Assembly (NCBI RefSeq): GCF_045277565.1
Contig: NZ_CP123584.1
Coordinates: 3,038,001 to 3,102,000, forward strand
DNA length: 64,000 nucleotides
Reading direction: 5' to 3'
Source: Aliisedimentitalea scapharcae
GTDB taxonomy: Bacteria > Pseudomonadota > Alphaproteobacteria > Rhodobacterales > Rhodobacteraceae
Numbering within the stretch: the stretch's first letter is position 1; each line of letters starts with the position of its first letter. Below, one piece after another: positions 32,942 through 41,754 of the stretch. Position numbers and translations under genes: made by a program. The notes below the pieces were generated by a model. That model did no database searches. It was given only the letters and a program-made list of their open reading frames with translations, and was not told the DNA's origin.

Positions 32942-33616
32942 ATGCGCCGCACCGACCGCCTTTTTGACATCATCCAGATCCTGCGCGACGGACAGTTGCA
33001 CCGGGCCAAGGATATCGCCGCGCGGCTCGAAGTGTCAGTGCGCACCATCTATCGTGACATGGACACACTGGTCGCCTCGGGCGTGCCGGTCGAAGGCGAA
33101 CGTGGTGTCGGTTATATGGTGCGCGAACAGATCACCCTGCCACCGCTGAACCTGACCCCCGAAGAGCTGGAGGCGCTGAATCTGGGCATGGCCATCGTCG
33201 CCGAGGCCGCCGATCCTGATCTCAAATCCGCCGCCCTGTCGCTCAGCGACAAGATCGACGCCGTCTTGCCGACCCAGACCATCGCCGAAGCGGATGCGTG
33301 GAAATTCGCCGTCTACCCCTTTGCCGATGCGGCGCGCGGCTTTGCCCATATGGCGACCCTGCGCGCGGCGATCAAATCCCGTCAGAAACTGCGCCTTAAC
33401 TATCGCCGCATCGACGGCACCCTGACCAGCCGCACCATCCGTCCGCTGCATATGGAATATTGGGGGCGGGTCTGGACGCTGACCGCCTGGTGCGAATCCC
33501 GCAATGATTTCCGCGTCTTCCGCGTCGATCTGATCGAACAGGCCGACGCGCTGCCGGAACTGTTCGTGGATGAACCGGGCAAACGGCTCATCGACTATGA
33601 ACCGGGTCACGGCTGA
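32942..33616 (+). CDS. WYL-domain transcriptional regulator (YafY family)
   Basis: A 224-aa DNA-binding protein: N-terminal HTH (RTDRLFDIIQILRDGQLHRAKDIAARLEVSVRTIYRDMDTL) and a C-terminal WYL domain (about residues 138-215, LRLNYRRIDGTL..RTIRPLHMEYWGRVWTLTAWCE), which senses ligands in its family. In the 89 bases before it lie two CTGGGGCA words 12 bases apart (32865 and 32877) and a partial inverted copy at 32894-32903, possible operator sites. Neighbouring genes give no pathway. Confidence 0.92.
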   Translation: MRRTDRLFDIIQILRDGQLHRAKDIAARLEVSVRTIYRDMDTLVASGVPVEGERGVGYMVREQITLPPLNLTPEELEALNLGMAIVAEAADPDLKSAALSLSDKIDAVLPTQTIAEADAWKFAVYPFADAARGFAHMATLRAAIKSRQKLRLNYRRIDGTLTSRTIRPLHMEYWGRVWTLTAWCESRNDFRVFRVDLIEQADALPELFVDEPGKRLIDYEPGHG

Positions 33617-33625
33617 CCCCGACGC

Positions 33626-34477
33626 TCAGCCCAATTCGAACGACGTCACCCCGAATATCCGGGTCACATCCAGATCCGGCGCGGCACCGCGATACATGCG
33701 CGCGGTTTCAAACACCGGCTCCAACCCCAACGAGTGTGCCAGCGCCACCGCCTGCGCATTGGGTTCCGGCACATCCAGAAACACCTCCTGCCCGGCGGGC
33801 AGATCCTGCAACAGCCGCGCCAGCACGGTTTGCGCTGCATCGTGCGATGTCGCCACCAGCGGCCCGATCTTATACCCATTCCGACAGGGGCGCTGGGTGC
33901 CAAACGCCACCGTTTCCGGCCCGCGCCGCGCCCGGATCGACAGATGCCCCGGCGCGCCCAGCCAATCCCGCCAGAACCCCTGACGGTCCGCCGGAAACAC
34001 GCTGCGATCCAACGCTTCCAACGCCGCATCGGGCGCCGCCACGATCTCCAACGTCAATTCCTCCGCCCCGGCATTCAGCGCCCGTGGCACCCCACCATAG
34101 CGGATATTGCGCCACGCCAGATCAAAGCCGGAGCGCGCATAATTGTCCTGCTGATCCACGACACCGTCCAGCCCGACCACCCGACCGCCCGCATGGTCCA
34201 GCGCCGCCTGCCACAGCCGCAGGCCCAATCCGCGCCCGCGCCACTGCGGCGCAACCATGTAGAACCCGAGAAAGGCAAACCCGTCGTCATAATTGACCAC
34301 CGAAATCGCGGCGACCATCTCGTCCCCGATCCAGCCGCCCCAAAACCCGGCCCGATCCACCCAGGCGAAACAGGCGGCATCCTGATGGCCCGGATTCCAG
34401 CCTTCGGCCGCCGCCCAATCCACGGCGCGCGCCACTTCGCGGATGCCCATCACCCGAATGTCGAAATTGTCTGTCAT
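33626..34477 (-). CDS. GNAT family N-acetyltransferase
   Basis: A 283-aa protein with two acetyltransferase-like halves. The N-terminal one has the acetyl-CoA motif FYMVAPQWRGRGLGLRLWQAALDH (about residues 70-95), and the second half resembles an Acetyltransf_18-like domain (RNGYKIGPLVATSHDAAQTVLARLL). Acceptor unknown. ATG at 34477 is chosen because the open frame to 34585 contains no family-like residues. It is convergent with the WYL gene, 10 bases apart. Confidence 0.87.
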   Translation of the reverse strand: MTDNFDIRVMGIREVARAVDWAAAEGWNPGHQDAACFAWVDRAGFWGGWIGDEMVAAISVVNYDDGFAFLGFYMVAPQWRGRGLGLRLWQAALDHAGGRVVGLDGVVDQQDNYARSGFDLAWRNIRYGGVPRALNAGAEELTLEIVAAPDAALEALDRSVFPADRQGFWRDWLGAPGHLSIRARRGPETVAFGTQRPCRNGYKIGPLVATSHDAAQTVLARLLQDLPAGQEVFLDVPEPNAQAVALAHSLGLEPVFETARMYRGAAPDLDVTRIFGVTSFELG

Positions 34478-34539
34478 TGGTTGTGTCCTGCCCACCCAGT
34501 CATTCCTGCCCGGTCCTTTTCGACCGCACAGTCGCACAC

Positions 34540-35640
34540 TCAGGCCGGGAAGACAAAGCAGCGATTGCGCCGCACGGTCAACCACATCACACGCCCCTCT
34601 TCGGGCAAAAACACATTGGGAACCGTCGCCTTCAGCACCGATCCGTCGTGATCCATGCGAAATTCAACCAGGCTCTCATGTCCCAGAAACCGCGCCCGTG
34701 TCACCACGCCGCGCGCCGCAACCCCATCGCTGGGCGTGGGCAGCGGGCCGCCGCCCTGGCGGTCGAAATCCAGGCGCACATGCTGGGGGCGAAACACGAT
34801 GTCCACCTCGGTGCCATCCGGCACGCCGGGTGCCAGAAACTGACCAAAGGGGGTCTGCGCCAAAGCCCCTTGAACTGTCGATCGCAACACGTTGGTATCA
34901 CTGAAAAAAGCCACCGCCGCGCGATCAACGGGACGGGTATAGACATTATAGGGCGCGCCCTGCTGCACGATCTTGCCGCCGCGCATCAGCGCGATTTCAT
35001 CGGCCATGCGCATGGCCTCTTCGGGTTCATGCGTGACCAGCAGAACCGCGGTGTCTTCTTCCTTGAGCAGGCTCAGAGTTTCGTCGCGCACCCCGTCCCG
35101 CAGCCGGTTGTCCAGCCCCGAAAACGGTTCATCCATCAACATGATCCGCGGCCGCGGTGCCAGCGCCCGCGCCAATGCCACCCGCTGTTGTTCGCCGCCC
35201 GACAATTGGTGCGGATAGCCATCGATGAACCGGGTCAGATGCACCCGCTCCAACAGCTCCTCAACCCGGGCGCGTTTCTCCTCGCGCGGACCGTTCAGCC
35301 CAAAGGCCACATTTTCGGCCACGCTCAGATGCGGAAACAAGGCAAAATCCTGGAACATCAACCCGATCTCGCGCCGTTCGGGCGGCACCCGGAACACCGT
35401 GTCGCAGATCAGCTTGCCATCCACATAAATTTCGCCGGAATCCTGCATTTCGACGCCGGCAATCATCCGCAATGTGGTGGATTTCCCGCATCCTGACGGC
35501 CCCAGCAGACAGGTCACCTGCCCGGCCTGAATGCGCAATGACACGTCATCCACAACCGCACGCCCTTCGAAATGGCGCACCAGATTGCGGATTTCCAACC
35601 GCGGGGCCGGCACAGGCTGCGAAAGAGAATGTGGGGTCAT
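34540..35640 (-). CDS. ABC transporter ATP-binding protein (PotA/FbpC type)
   Basis: A 366-aa ATPase for an importer of the polyamine, iron or sugar type. Walker A GPSGCGKST, signature LSGGEQQRVALARAL, Walker B RIMLMDEPFSG and switch LLVTHEPEEAM are all intact, followed by a TOBE-like C-terminal domain (from about residue 235). No permease or binding protein is in the window, so its partners lie elsewhere. The start at 35640 is preferred; the frame to 35730 has no support. Confidence 0.9.
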   Translation of the reverse strand: MTPHSLSQPVPAPRLEIRNLVRHFEGRAVVDDVSLRIQAGQVTCLLGPSGCGKSTTLRMIAGVEMQDSGEIYVDGKLICDTVFRVPPERREIGLMFQDFALFPHLSVAENVAFGLNGPREEKRARVEELLERVHLTRFIDGYPHQLSGGEQQRVALARALAPRPRIMLMDEPFSGLDNRLRDGVRDETLSLLKEEDTAVLLVTHEPEEAMRMADEIALMRGGKIVQQGAPYNVYTRPVDRAAVAFFSDTNVLRSTVQGALAQTPFGQFLAPGVPDGTEVDIVFRPQHVRLDFDRQGGGPLPTPSDGVAARGVVTRARFLGHESLVEFRMDHDGSVLKATVPNVFLPEEGRVMWLTVRRNRCFVFPA

Positions 35641-35736
35641 GCGGCCTCGTTCAGGTTTCCGATCAAAATCATCGGATATAACATGCAGATAGCAACCCCG
35701 CCCAGCGGGTGCAAGTCGGCTGTTGGCCAACCGGAC

Positions 35737-36858
35737 TCACGCAGGCCCAAGATCAAAATCCACGCCATCATGCAGCGTGCCGTTCACCATGACCTCGATG
35801 CGATGCGCCCCCGGCATCAGCTGGAATGTGGTGGCATCCGCCTTGAGCCTGTGCCGCTTTGTCAGCGCCAGCCCCCCGGCTCCCAACCGGGCCTGCTTCC
35901 ATTTGAACACCTTGACCGACACCGCCCCGCTGGGGCGCAGAAAATGCATCCGATAATCGACCAGAACCGGCGTCCCCTCGGGGCCGGACAGATGGCAGGC
36001 GAATGTGACAGCCTCCCCGATCCGCGCCACCGGTGTCGTCATCTCCAACCGGGCCGTCACCGGCGCCTGCGGGTCATATCCCAACATCGCCATCGCGTCG
36101 GGATGGCCCGCCTTGATCAGCCCGCGCAACGCATGCGACGTCATCCAACGCAATTCCTCCGGCCGCTGACGCCCCTGCGCATGCCAGCGCGTCAACCGGT
36201 CGATCACCAGATCCGGGTTCTTTTTGGTTATATCGTTCAGATGGTTGGCCACAGACCGGGTGACATAGCGGGTGGGGTCGCAATGCAGCCGATCCAACAA
36301 CGGCAACGGCTCCTCCAGCGCCAGGCTCACCGCCTGCCCCCAAGGCAGACGCGGCCGGGTGCCTTCGCTGACCAGACGGCGCACATGATAGCTGTCGTGA
36401 TCTGCCCAGCTCTCCATCCGGGCCAGAACCTCCTGTGGCCAGCGATTCAGAAACGGGCGGATCGCCCATTCCATCGAAAACCGCTGGGTCAGCGCCGCAA
36501 TCAGATCCAGCGACAGGTCGGGATGCGCCGCGACACCGCGCTGCACCACCCATTCCCCCAACGGGGCAAAGATGAAATCGCCAAAATCATCATCCGTCAG
36601 ATCGGGGTCCAACGGCGGCGGCAGCGCCGCCATCAGAACAGGGGCCACCTCGGGCAGATCCCCCGGCACCACGTCGCCCATCACCTGCGCGATCCAGGTG
36701 ATGCGCTCCTTTAATTCCAGATCGCTCAACCGCGACATCACACGGGCTTCAAAGGCATCGCCATCAAACCCGGCATCGGCCGCAGAAAAAAGGCCCGCAA
36801 GATAGCGGACCTTTTCAACGTTGAACAACTGGTCCTTCAGCGAAAATCCCGACGCCAT
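35737..36858 (-). CDS. alkC: AlkC-like DNA alkylation repair glycosylase
   Basis: A 373-aa protein with HEAT-like repeats from residue 1 to about 260 (LGEWVVQRGVAAHPDLSLDLIAALTQRFSMEWAIRPFLNRWP; DPTRYVTRSVANHLNDITKKNPDLVIDRL), typical of the AlkC/AlkD helical fold that removes alkylated bases without flipping them. The C-terminal ~100 residues (ARLEMTTPVARIGEAVTFACHLSG...) look like an Ig-like beta domain, as known for AlkC. An SDR gene lies upstream, 3 bases away. Substrates (3-methyladenine and similar) are inferred from family. Confidence 0.85.
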   Translation of the reverse strand: MASGFSLKDQLFNVEKVRYLAGLFSAADAGFDGDAFEARVMSRLSDLELKERITWIAQVMGDVVPGDLPEVAPVLMAALPPPLDPDLTDDDFGDFIFAPLGEWVVQRGVAAHPDLSLDLIAALTQRFSMEWAIRPFLNRWPQEVLARMESWADHDSYHVRRLVSEGTRPRLPWGQAVSLALEEPLPLLDRLHCDPTRYVTRSVANHLNDITKKNPDLVIDRLTRWHAQGRQRPEELRWMTSHALRGLIKAGHPDAMAMLGYDPQAPVTARLEMTTPVARIGEAVTFACHLSGPEGTPVLVDYRMHFLRPSGAVSVKVFKWKQARLGAGGLALTKRHRLKADATTFQLMPGAHRIEVMVNGTLHDGVDFDLGPA

Positions 36859-36861
36859 GGA

Positions 36862-37641
36862 TTACATTGTCGAATTGGTGGCGCCGCCATCCAACAGGAT
36901 GTTTTGCCCGACCATGAATCCAGCAAGCTGGGAACACATGAATGCACAGGTCGCGCCAAATTCCTCGCGGGTGCCATAGCGGCCCGCCGGAATGGTGGCA
37001 CAGCGGTTCACCTTGGCCTGTTCGATTGAAATCCCCTGGGCCTGTGCTGCGCCGCCATCCAGCGACACCGCCCGATCCGTGGCATGGATGCCCGGTTGCA
37101 GGTTGTTGATCGTCACGCCGGATCCGGCGACCTGGCGCGCGGTGCCCGCAACATAGCCGGTCAACCCGGCGCGGGCCGAATTGGACAGGCCCAGCACCCC
37201 GATGGGGGCCTTGACCGACACCGAAGTGATATTGACCACCCGGCCCCAGCCACGTGCCATCATGCCCGGCACCAATGCCTTGATCAACGCAATCGGGGCC
37301 AGCATGTTGGCATCCAGCGCCTGAATGAAATCGTCGCGGTCCCAATCGGTCCACATCCCCGGAGGCGGCCCGCCCGCATTGGTCACCAGAATGTCCACGT
37401 CTTTGGCGGCCTCCAGCACCCTGGCCTGCCCGTCGGGTGTGGTCACATCGGCGGCCACCGTCACCACGTCGACCCCATAGGTGTCGCGAATCTTCTGCGC
37501 CGATTCCTCCAGCGCCGCGCTGCCCCGCGCATTCATCACCAGATCCACGCCCGCATCGGCCAGCGCCTCGGCACAGCCCAGCCCCAGCCCCTTGCTGGAC
37601 GCACAGACCAGCGCCCGTTTCCCGGAAATTCCCAGATCCAT
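36862..37641 (-). CDS. SDR family protein lacking the YxxxK motif
   Basis: A 259-aa FabG-like protein. It has a nucleotide-binding start (GKRALVCASSKGLGLGCAEALA), the NAGG strand (LVTNAGGPPPG) and a catalytic Ser in ITSVSVKAP. Where YxxxK is expected it reads LSNSARAGL, so the Tyr and Lys are Ser and Arg. This pattern is known from a divergent 'beta-ketoacyl reductase 3' SDR subgroup. It may have another chemistry or none. It sits 3 bases before alkC on the same strand. Confidence 0.88.
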   Translation of the reverse strand: MDLGISGKRALVCASSKGLGLGCAEALADAGVDLVMNARGSAALEESAQKIRDTYGVDVVTVAADVTTPDGQARVLEAAKDVDILVTNAGGPPPGMWTDWDRDDFIQALDANMLAPIALIKALVPGMMARGWGRVVNITSVSVKAPIGVLGLSNSARAGLTGYVAGTARQVAGSGVTINNLQPGIHATDRAVSLDGGAAQAQGISIEQAKVNRCATIPAGRYGTREEFGATCAFMCSQLAGFMVGQNILLDGGATNSTM

Positions 37642-37855
37642 CAGCCCTCTCCCTTGGCTATCCTCGTTGGCAAAACGACTAACACCCGGTCGCGGGGGTT
37701 GACCAGCGCAAACACCATCCCCAATTCCACAGACAGAAAGGGCTCAAAAACTTCTGGGATTTGACCGACTATGGCCATATTCTGGGGCGACCCTGTCCAC
37801 AGCCCCGGCATTGCCCCGGGATTTTGGATCAGCTCAATCAAGGCAGGTGTGTTTC

Positions 37856-38860
37856 GTGTTTTCTGAAAACGGTTCCGTTCAATCCTATCCCGTCTACCCG
37901 GCTGATGGCCTGCGCGTTGTTGCCGGGGCCAATCTTGGCGATGGTGTCGGGCTCATGGATGAGCTGGACCTGGACGATATCTACCAGCTCAGATCCGGCA
38001 TCAGCGCCGACCGCCTGTCGCTGATGGCCCGGCTCGACAACAGCTTTGGCATCGCCGCCGACAGCGAAGCCGGCACCGCAGGCAACGCGCTGCACCTGGA
38101 TTGCACCCTGTCCTTCATGTCGCCGGACGGGTCGACCACCGACATCCTGCTGCTGGTCGAAGTCGATCTGGACGGGCTGATCGTGGGCCTGCACCTGCTG
38201 CCGCTGGTGCCGCTGGTGGCCCAGACCGAATACACATTGCTGAAAACCAGCCGCGAATCGGCGCGGCGCAAATTTGCCGAACTGGCTTCGGTGTCCTTTA
38301 CCCGCGGCACCCGCATCACGTTGGCCTCAGGGGCCCAGATCCCGATCGAAGAGCTGACCGTCGGCGACCGCGTGCTGACCCGCGACGATGGCGTGCAACC
38401 GATCCGCTGGATCGGCCAGAACACGGTGCGCGCGACCGGTGCCATGGCCCCGGTTCTGATCCGGGCCGGCGCGCTGAACAACGCCGGTGACCTGTTGGTC
38501 AGCCCCGACCACCGATTGTTCGTCTATCAACGCAGCGACCGCATCGGTGCGGGCCATTCCGAAATCCTGGTCACTGCCCGCCACCTGATCAACGGCGAGT
38601 CCGTTGTCCGCGTCGAAGGCGGCTTTGTCGATTATTTCCAGCTGCTGTTTGATCGTCACCACATCATCTACGCCGAAGGCATCGCCGCAGAATCCCTGCT
38701 GCTGGACCCCTCGACCAAACCCGCCGTCCCCGGCGAACTGCTGAAAAAGCTCGCCACGACCCGCCACGGCCGACGCGATGACCACGGGATCGACGTGCAA
38801 AAAAACCTGCTCGACCGCCCCGACGCCATCGACCTGCTGCGCCGCGCCTCGACGCGGTAA
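37856..38860 (+). CDS. Hint (Hedgehog/intein) domain-containing protein
   Basis: A 334-aa protein with an N-terminal region of about 140 residues and a C-terminal Hint_2 domain (from about residue 145). The block GAQIPIEELTVGDRVLTRDDGVQPIRWIG and the later LLVSPDHRLFV and FDRHHIIYAEGIAAESL are typical. In most relatives the block starts with Cys (CFTxGT); here it reads SFTRGT, replacing the nucleophile by Ser. Such proteins may undergo autoprocessing. GTG at 37856, with AAGGCAGG 7 bases upstream, is preferred to TTG at 37811. It is convergent with the BrnA-like gene. Confidence 0.85.
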   Translation: MFSENGSVQSYPVYPADGLRVVAGANLGDGVGLMDELDLDDIYQLRSGISADRLSLMARLDNSFGIAADSEAGTAGNALHLDCTLSFMSPDGSTTDILLLVEVDLDGLIVGLHLLPLVPLVAQTEYTLLKTSRESARRKFAELASVSFTRGTRITLASGAQIPIEELTVGDRVLTRDDGVQPIRWIGQNTVRATGAMAPVLIRAGALNNAGDLLVSPDHRLFVYQRSDRIGAGHSEILVTARHLINGESVVRVEGGFVDYFQLLFDRHHIIYAEGIAAESLLLDPSTKPAVPGELLKKLATTRHGRRDDHGIDVQKNLLDRPDAIDLLRRASTR

Positions 38861-38864
38861 TACT

Positions 38865-39212
38865 CTAACGCCCGACGCCGCGCAGCGCCCGCTGGGCCTC
38901 GGCCATCAGCCGGGGCAGCGTGTCGTCGTATTGATGGGCCTGGATATGGCCGCACATCAACGCCGTCCAATAGATCCGCAGCACCTGGTTGATCCGCGCG
39001 CCATACCCCGGTCCCAGCTTGCGGAACCAGCGCACCATGTCCGTGTCCAGCCGGATGGTCACCCGGGTTCTGTCGCGCAGCGCCCCATGTCTTGTGTCCA
39101 GCCCGTGCCATTCATCCGGCAGACTTTTGTCCAACCAATCGCTGGCCAGCCCCTGTTGCAGCGCTTCCAGCTCGTGCAGCATGTCGTTTCGGGCCTGTTT
39201 GCGGTTGACCAT
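38865..39212 (-). CDS. BrnA-like ribbon-helix-helix regulator
   Basis: A 115-aa protein whose C-terminal half, TRVTIRLDTDMVRWFRKLGPGYGARINQVLRIYW, matches the ribbon-helix-helix DNA-binding part of BrnA antitoxins. BrnA normally represses its operon with its BrnT toxin; no BrnT-like gene (small toxin) is found upstream or downstream. The start at 39212 has GAGAGGTG about 8 bases upstream. It is divergent from prfC and the space between holds three phased TGCACG repeats. It may now be a solo transcription regulator. Confidence 0.75.
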   Translation of the reverse strand: MVNRKQARNDMLHELEALQQGLASDWLDKSLPDEWHGLDTRHGALRDRTRVTIRLDTDMVRWFRKLGPGYGARINQVLRIYWTALMCGHIQAHQYDDTLPRLMAEAQRALRGVGR

Positions 39213-39286
39213 GGCATCACCTCTCTTGTTCATCACCGCTTAACTTTGCCCGCAATTGGTTAACGCCGCGCCACCGCACAGCCCGC

Positions 39287-39314
39287 TGCACGCCCGGTGC
39301 ACGTGGGGTGCACG
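39287..39314 (+). promoter_or_regulatory. Three TGCACG direct repeats at 11-base spacing
   Basis: TGCACG starts at 39287, 39298 and 39309, exactly 11 bases apart; the last two are GGTGCACG, containing the palindrome GTGCAC. Such one-turn spacing is typical of sites for ribbon-helix-helix proteins. They lie between the BrnA-like gene and prfC, 57 bases before the prfC start. Confidence 0.6.
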
Positions 39315-39370
39315 CATGTCACCCCCCGTTTTCCTTGCTCCGCCGCCAAAACTTACCTATACGCGCGCTC

Positions 39371-40978
39371 ATGTTGGACACCGCCTCAAACCGCCCCGAA
39401 TTGCCGCCCGAGATTGCGCGCCGCCGTACCTTTGCGATCATCTCGCACCCGGACGCGGGCAAGACCACATTGACCGAAAAATTCCTGCTTTACGGGGGGG
39501 CCATCCAGATGGCCGGTCAGGTGCGCGCCAAAGGCGAAGCCCGCCGCACACGCTCTGACTTCATGCAGATGGAAAAAGACCGCGGGATTTCGGTTTCCGC
39601 CTCGGCAATGTCGTTTGATTACAATGATTTGCGGTTTAACCTGGTGGACACACCCGGTCACAGCGACTTCTCCGAAGACACCTATCGCACCCTGACGGCC
39701 GTGGATGCGGCCATCATGGTGATCGACGGGGCCAAAGGTGTGGAAAGCCAGACCCAGAAGCTGTTCGAAGTCTGCCGGCTGCGCGACCTGCCGATCCTGA
39801 CGTTCTGTAACAAGATGGACCGTGAAAGCCGGGACGTTTTTGAAATCATTGACGAAATTCAGGAGATGCTGGCCATCGACGTGACCCCGGCCAGCTGGCC
39901 CATCGGGGTCGGACGCGATTTTGTCGGCTGTTATGACATCCTGCGCGACCGGCTTGAGCTCATGGACCGCGCCGACCGGAACAAGGTCGCGGAATCCATC
40001 GAAATCAACGGGTTGGACGATCCCAACCTGGCCAAATACGTGCCCGAACACCTGCTGGACAAACTGGTCGAAGACCTGGAAATGGCGCGCGAACTGCTGC
40101 CAAAGCTGGACCCGCAGGCGGTGCTCGAAGGGCATATGACCCCGATCTGGTTCGGTTCGGCGATCAATTCCTTTGGTGTCAAAGAGTTGATGGACGGCAT
40201 CGGCAACTACGGCCCCCTGCCCCAGGTCCAATCTGCGCAGCCCCGCAGCATCGCACCTGAAGAGAAAAAGGTCGCAGGTTTTGTGTTCAAGGTTCAGGCC
40301 AACATGGACCCCAAACACCGCGACCGGGTGGCCTTTGTCCGCCTTGCCTCGGGGCATTTCAAACGCGGCATGAAATTGAACCATGTGCGCACCAAAAAAC
40401 CCATGGCGATCTCGAATCCGGTGCTGTTTCTGGCCTCGGACCGGGAACTGGCCGAAGAGGCCTGGGCCGGTGACATCATCGGCATTCCCAACCACGGCCA
40501 GCTGCGCATTGGCGATACGTTAACCGAAGGGGAACCTTTACGTGTTACTGGTATTCCCAGCTTTGCGCCCGAGCTGCTGCAAGGTGTCCGCGCCGGTGAC
40601 CCGATGAAGTCCAAGCACCTGGAAAAGGCGCTGATGCAATTTGCCGAAGAAGGCGCGGCCAAAGTGTTCAAACCGTCCATCGGCTCCGGCTTTATCGTCG
40701 GGGTTGTTGGCGCGTTGCAATTCGAAGTGCTGGCCAGCCGGATCGAAATGGAATACGGCCTGCCCGTCCGTTTTGAGGCGTCACAGTTCACCAGCGCCCG
40801 TTGGGTCAGCGGCGACAAGGCGGCCGTGGACAAATTGGTCAATGCCAACAAACAGCATATCGCCAATGATCACGATGGCGACATTGTGTATCTGACCCGC
40901 CTGCAATGGGACATCGACCGGGTTGTGCGCGACTATCCGGACGTGAACTTGACAGCGACCAAGGAAATGATGGTGTGA
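39371..40978 (+). CDS. prfC: Peptide chain release factor 3
   Basis: GTPase that releases RF1/RF2 from the ribosome after termination. The 535-aa protein has G1 SHPDAGKTT (about residue 25), G3 DTPGHSDFSEDTYRTL, and G4 NKMDRES, then RF3-specific domains. ATG at 39371 is preferred to 39308, which would add an unrelated 21 residues. Local use of rare TTA and TTT-ending codons near 40510-40565 (TTA twice) is unusual for the gene. Expected length is about 530 aa. Confidence 0.96.
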   Translation: MLDTASNRPELPPEIARRRTFAIISHPDAGKTTLTEKFLLYGGAIQMAGQVRAKGEARRTRSDFMQMEKDRGISVSASAMSFDYNDLRFNLVDTPGHSDFSEDTYRTLTAVDAAIMVIDGAKGVESQTQKLFEVCRLRDLPILTFCNKMDRESRDVFEIIDEIQEMLAIDVTPASWPIGVGRDFVGCYDILRDRLELMDRADRNKVAESIEINGLDDPNLAKYVPEHLLDKLVEDLEMARELLPKLDPQAVLEGHMTPIWFGSAINSFGVKELMDGIGNYGPLPQVQSAQPRSIAPEEKKVAGFVFKVQANMDPKHRDRVAFVRLASGHFKRGMKLNHVRTKKPMAISNPVLFLASDRELAEEAWAGDIIGIPNHGQLRIGDTLTEGEPLRVTGIPSFAPELLQGVRAGDPMKSKHLEKALMQFAEEGAAKVFKPSIGSGFIVGVVGALQFEVLASRIEMEYGLPVRFEASQFTSARWVSGDKAAVDKLVNANKQHIANDHDGDIVYLTRLQWDIDRVVRDYPDVNLTATKEMMV

Positions 40979-41007
40979 CGGGGGAAAAACTGTAATCTGT
41001 CGCCATC

Positions 41008-41754
41008 ATGGATTTGGAACACTCGATTTATCCCGGCAGTTTCTACAGCTTACTGGGCTTTCTTGATCGCAAGGAAGTGCCCTATGAAAACGTGGCCGAC
41101 CTGTTTCCGCCGCCGGATTGCGACCTTGACGCGCTGGCGGCGTCAGTGATTCAGGCCGACCCGGTGCCGGACCACGAATTCGACCGTCAGGACGCCGCTC
41201 GCAAATATCAGACGCTGCTGGTGGAATTTGACGGATGCAGCGAATTATGGGCCGTCCATGCCATGGCGATCGCCGTCCTGCGCCGTCGCAACCCGCCTGA
41301 ATTCGTGCGCCAATTGTTCCTGCGGATCTGGCGGGAAAAGGGCAAGGAGCTGGCCGACGGCCTGCCCGTGCGCTGGTTGATTTCCTCGGCCACGACCTTT
41401 GCCGATCATGGGGACACATTTGAACAGCGCAGCGGTGGCATGGGGCTGTCCGTGCTGTTCGACCTGATCAAACTGCATGACAGCGAACGCCGTGTGTCCG
41501 GGCGCCCCAATGATGCGGCCTTTCCCCGGCTCAAATCCAAACCCCGCAACCACCCGCTGGCCTTTGACATGGCCGGGTATTCCCTGCCCAATGGCGATCT
41601 GGACCGGATCATGCTGGCCCGGCTGTGGCGACTGGCGGAACAGGACGCCACCCTGCGTCCCCTCGGGTTTCGCATGTTGCGCATGGTGATGACCGACAAA
41701 CGCTCGGTGTTCTCCCGGGTTCAACGATACAGGCGGACCAAATCCGATGGCTGA
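41008..41754 (+). CDS. Conserved protein of unknown function overlapping a glycosyltransferase gene
   Basis: A 248-aa soluble protein without a recognised domain. It contains Leu/Trp-rich helices (WAVHAMAIAVLRRRNPPEFVRQLFLRIWREKGKEL) and a Pro/Asp N-terminal part. Its last bases overlap the start of the following glycosyltransferase by 8, suggesting coupled translation and a joint role, perhaps as accessory to glycan transfer. No hint of membrane or secretion. The ATG follows AAACTGTAATCTGTCGCCATC with no clear Shine-Dalgarno. Confidence 0.75.
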   Translation: MDLEHSIYPGSFYSLLGFLDRKEVPYENVADLFPPPDCDLDALAASVIQADPVPDHEFDRQDAARKYQTLLVEFDGCSELWAVHAMAIAVLRRRNPPEFVRQLFLRIWREKGKELADGLPVRWLISSATTFADHGDTFEQRSGGMGLSVLFDLIKLHDSERRVSGRPNDAAFPRLKSKPRNHPLAFDMAGYSLPNGDLDRIMLARLWRLAEQDATLRPLGFRMLRMVMTDKRSVFSRVQRYRRTKSDG

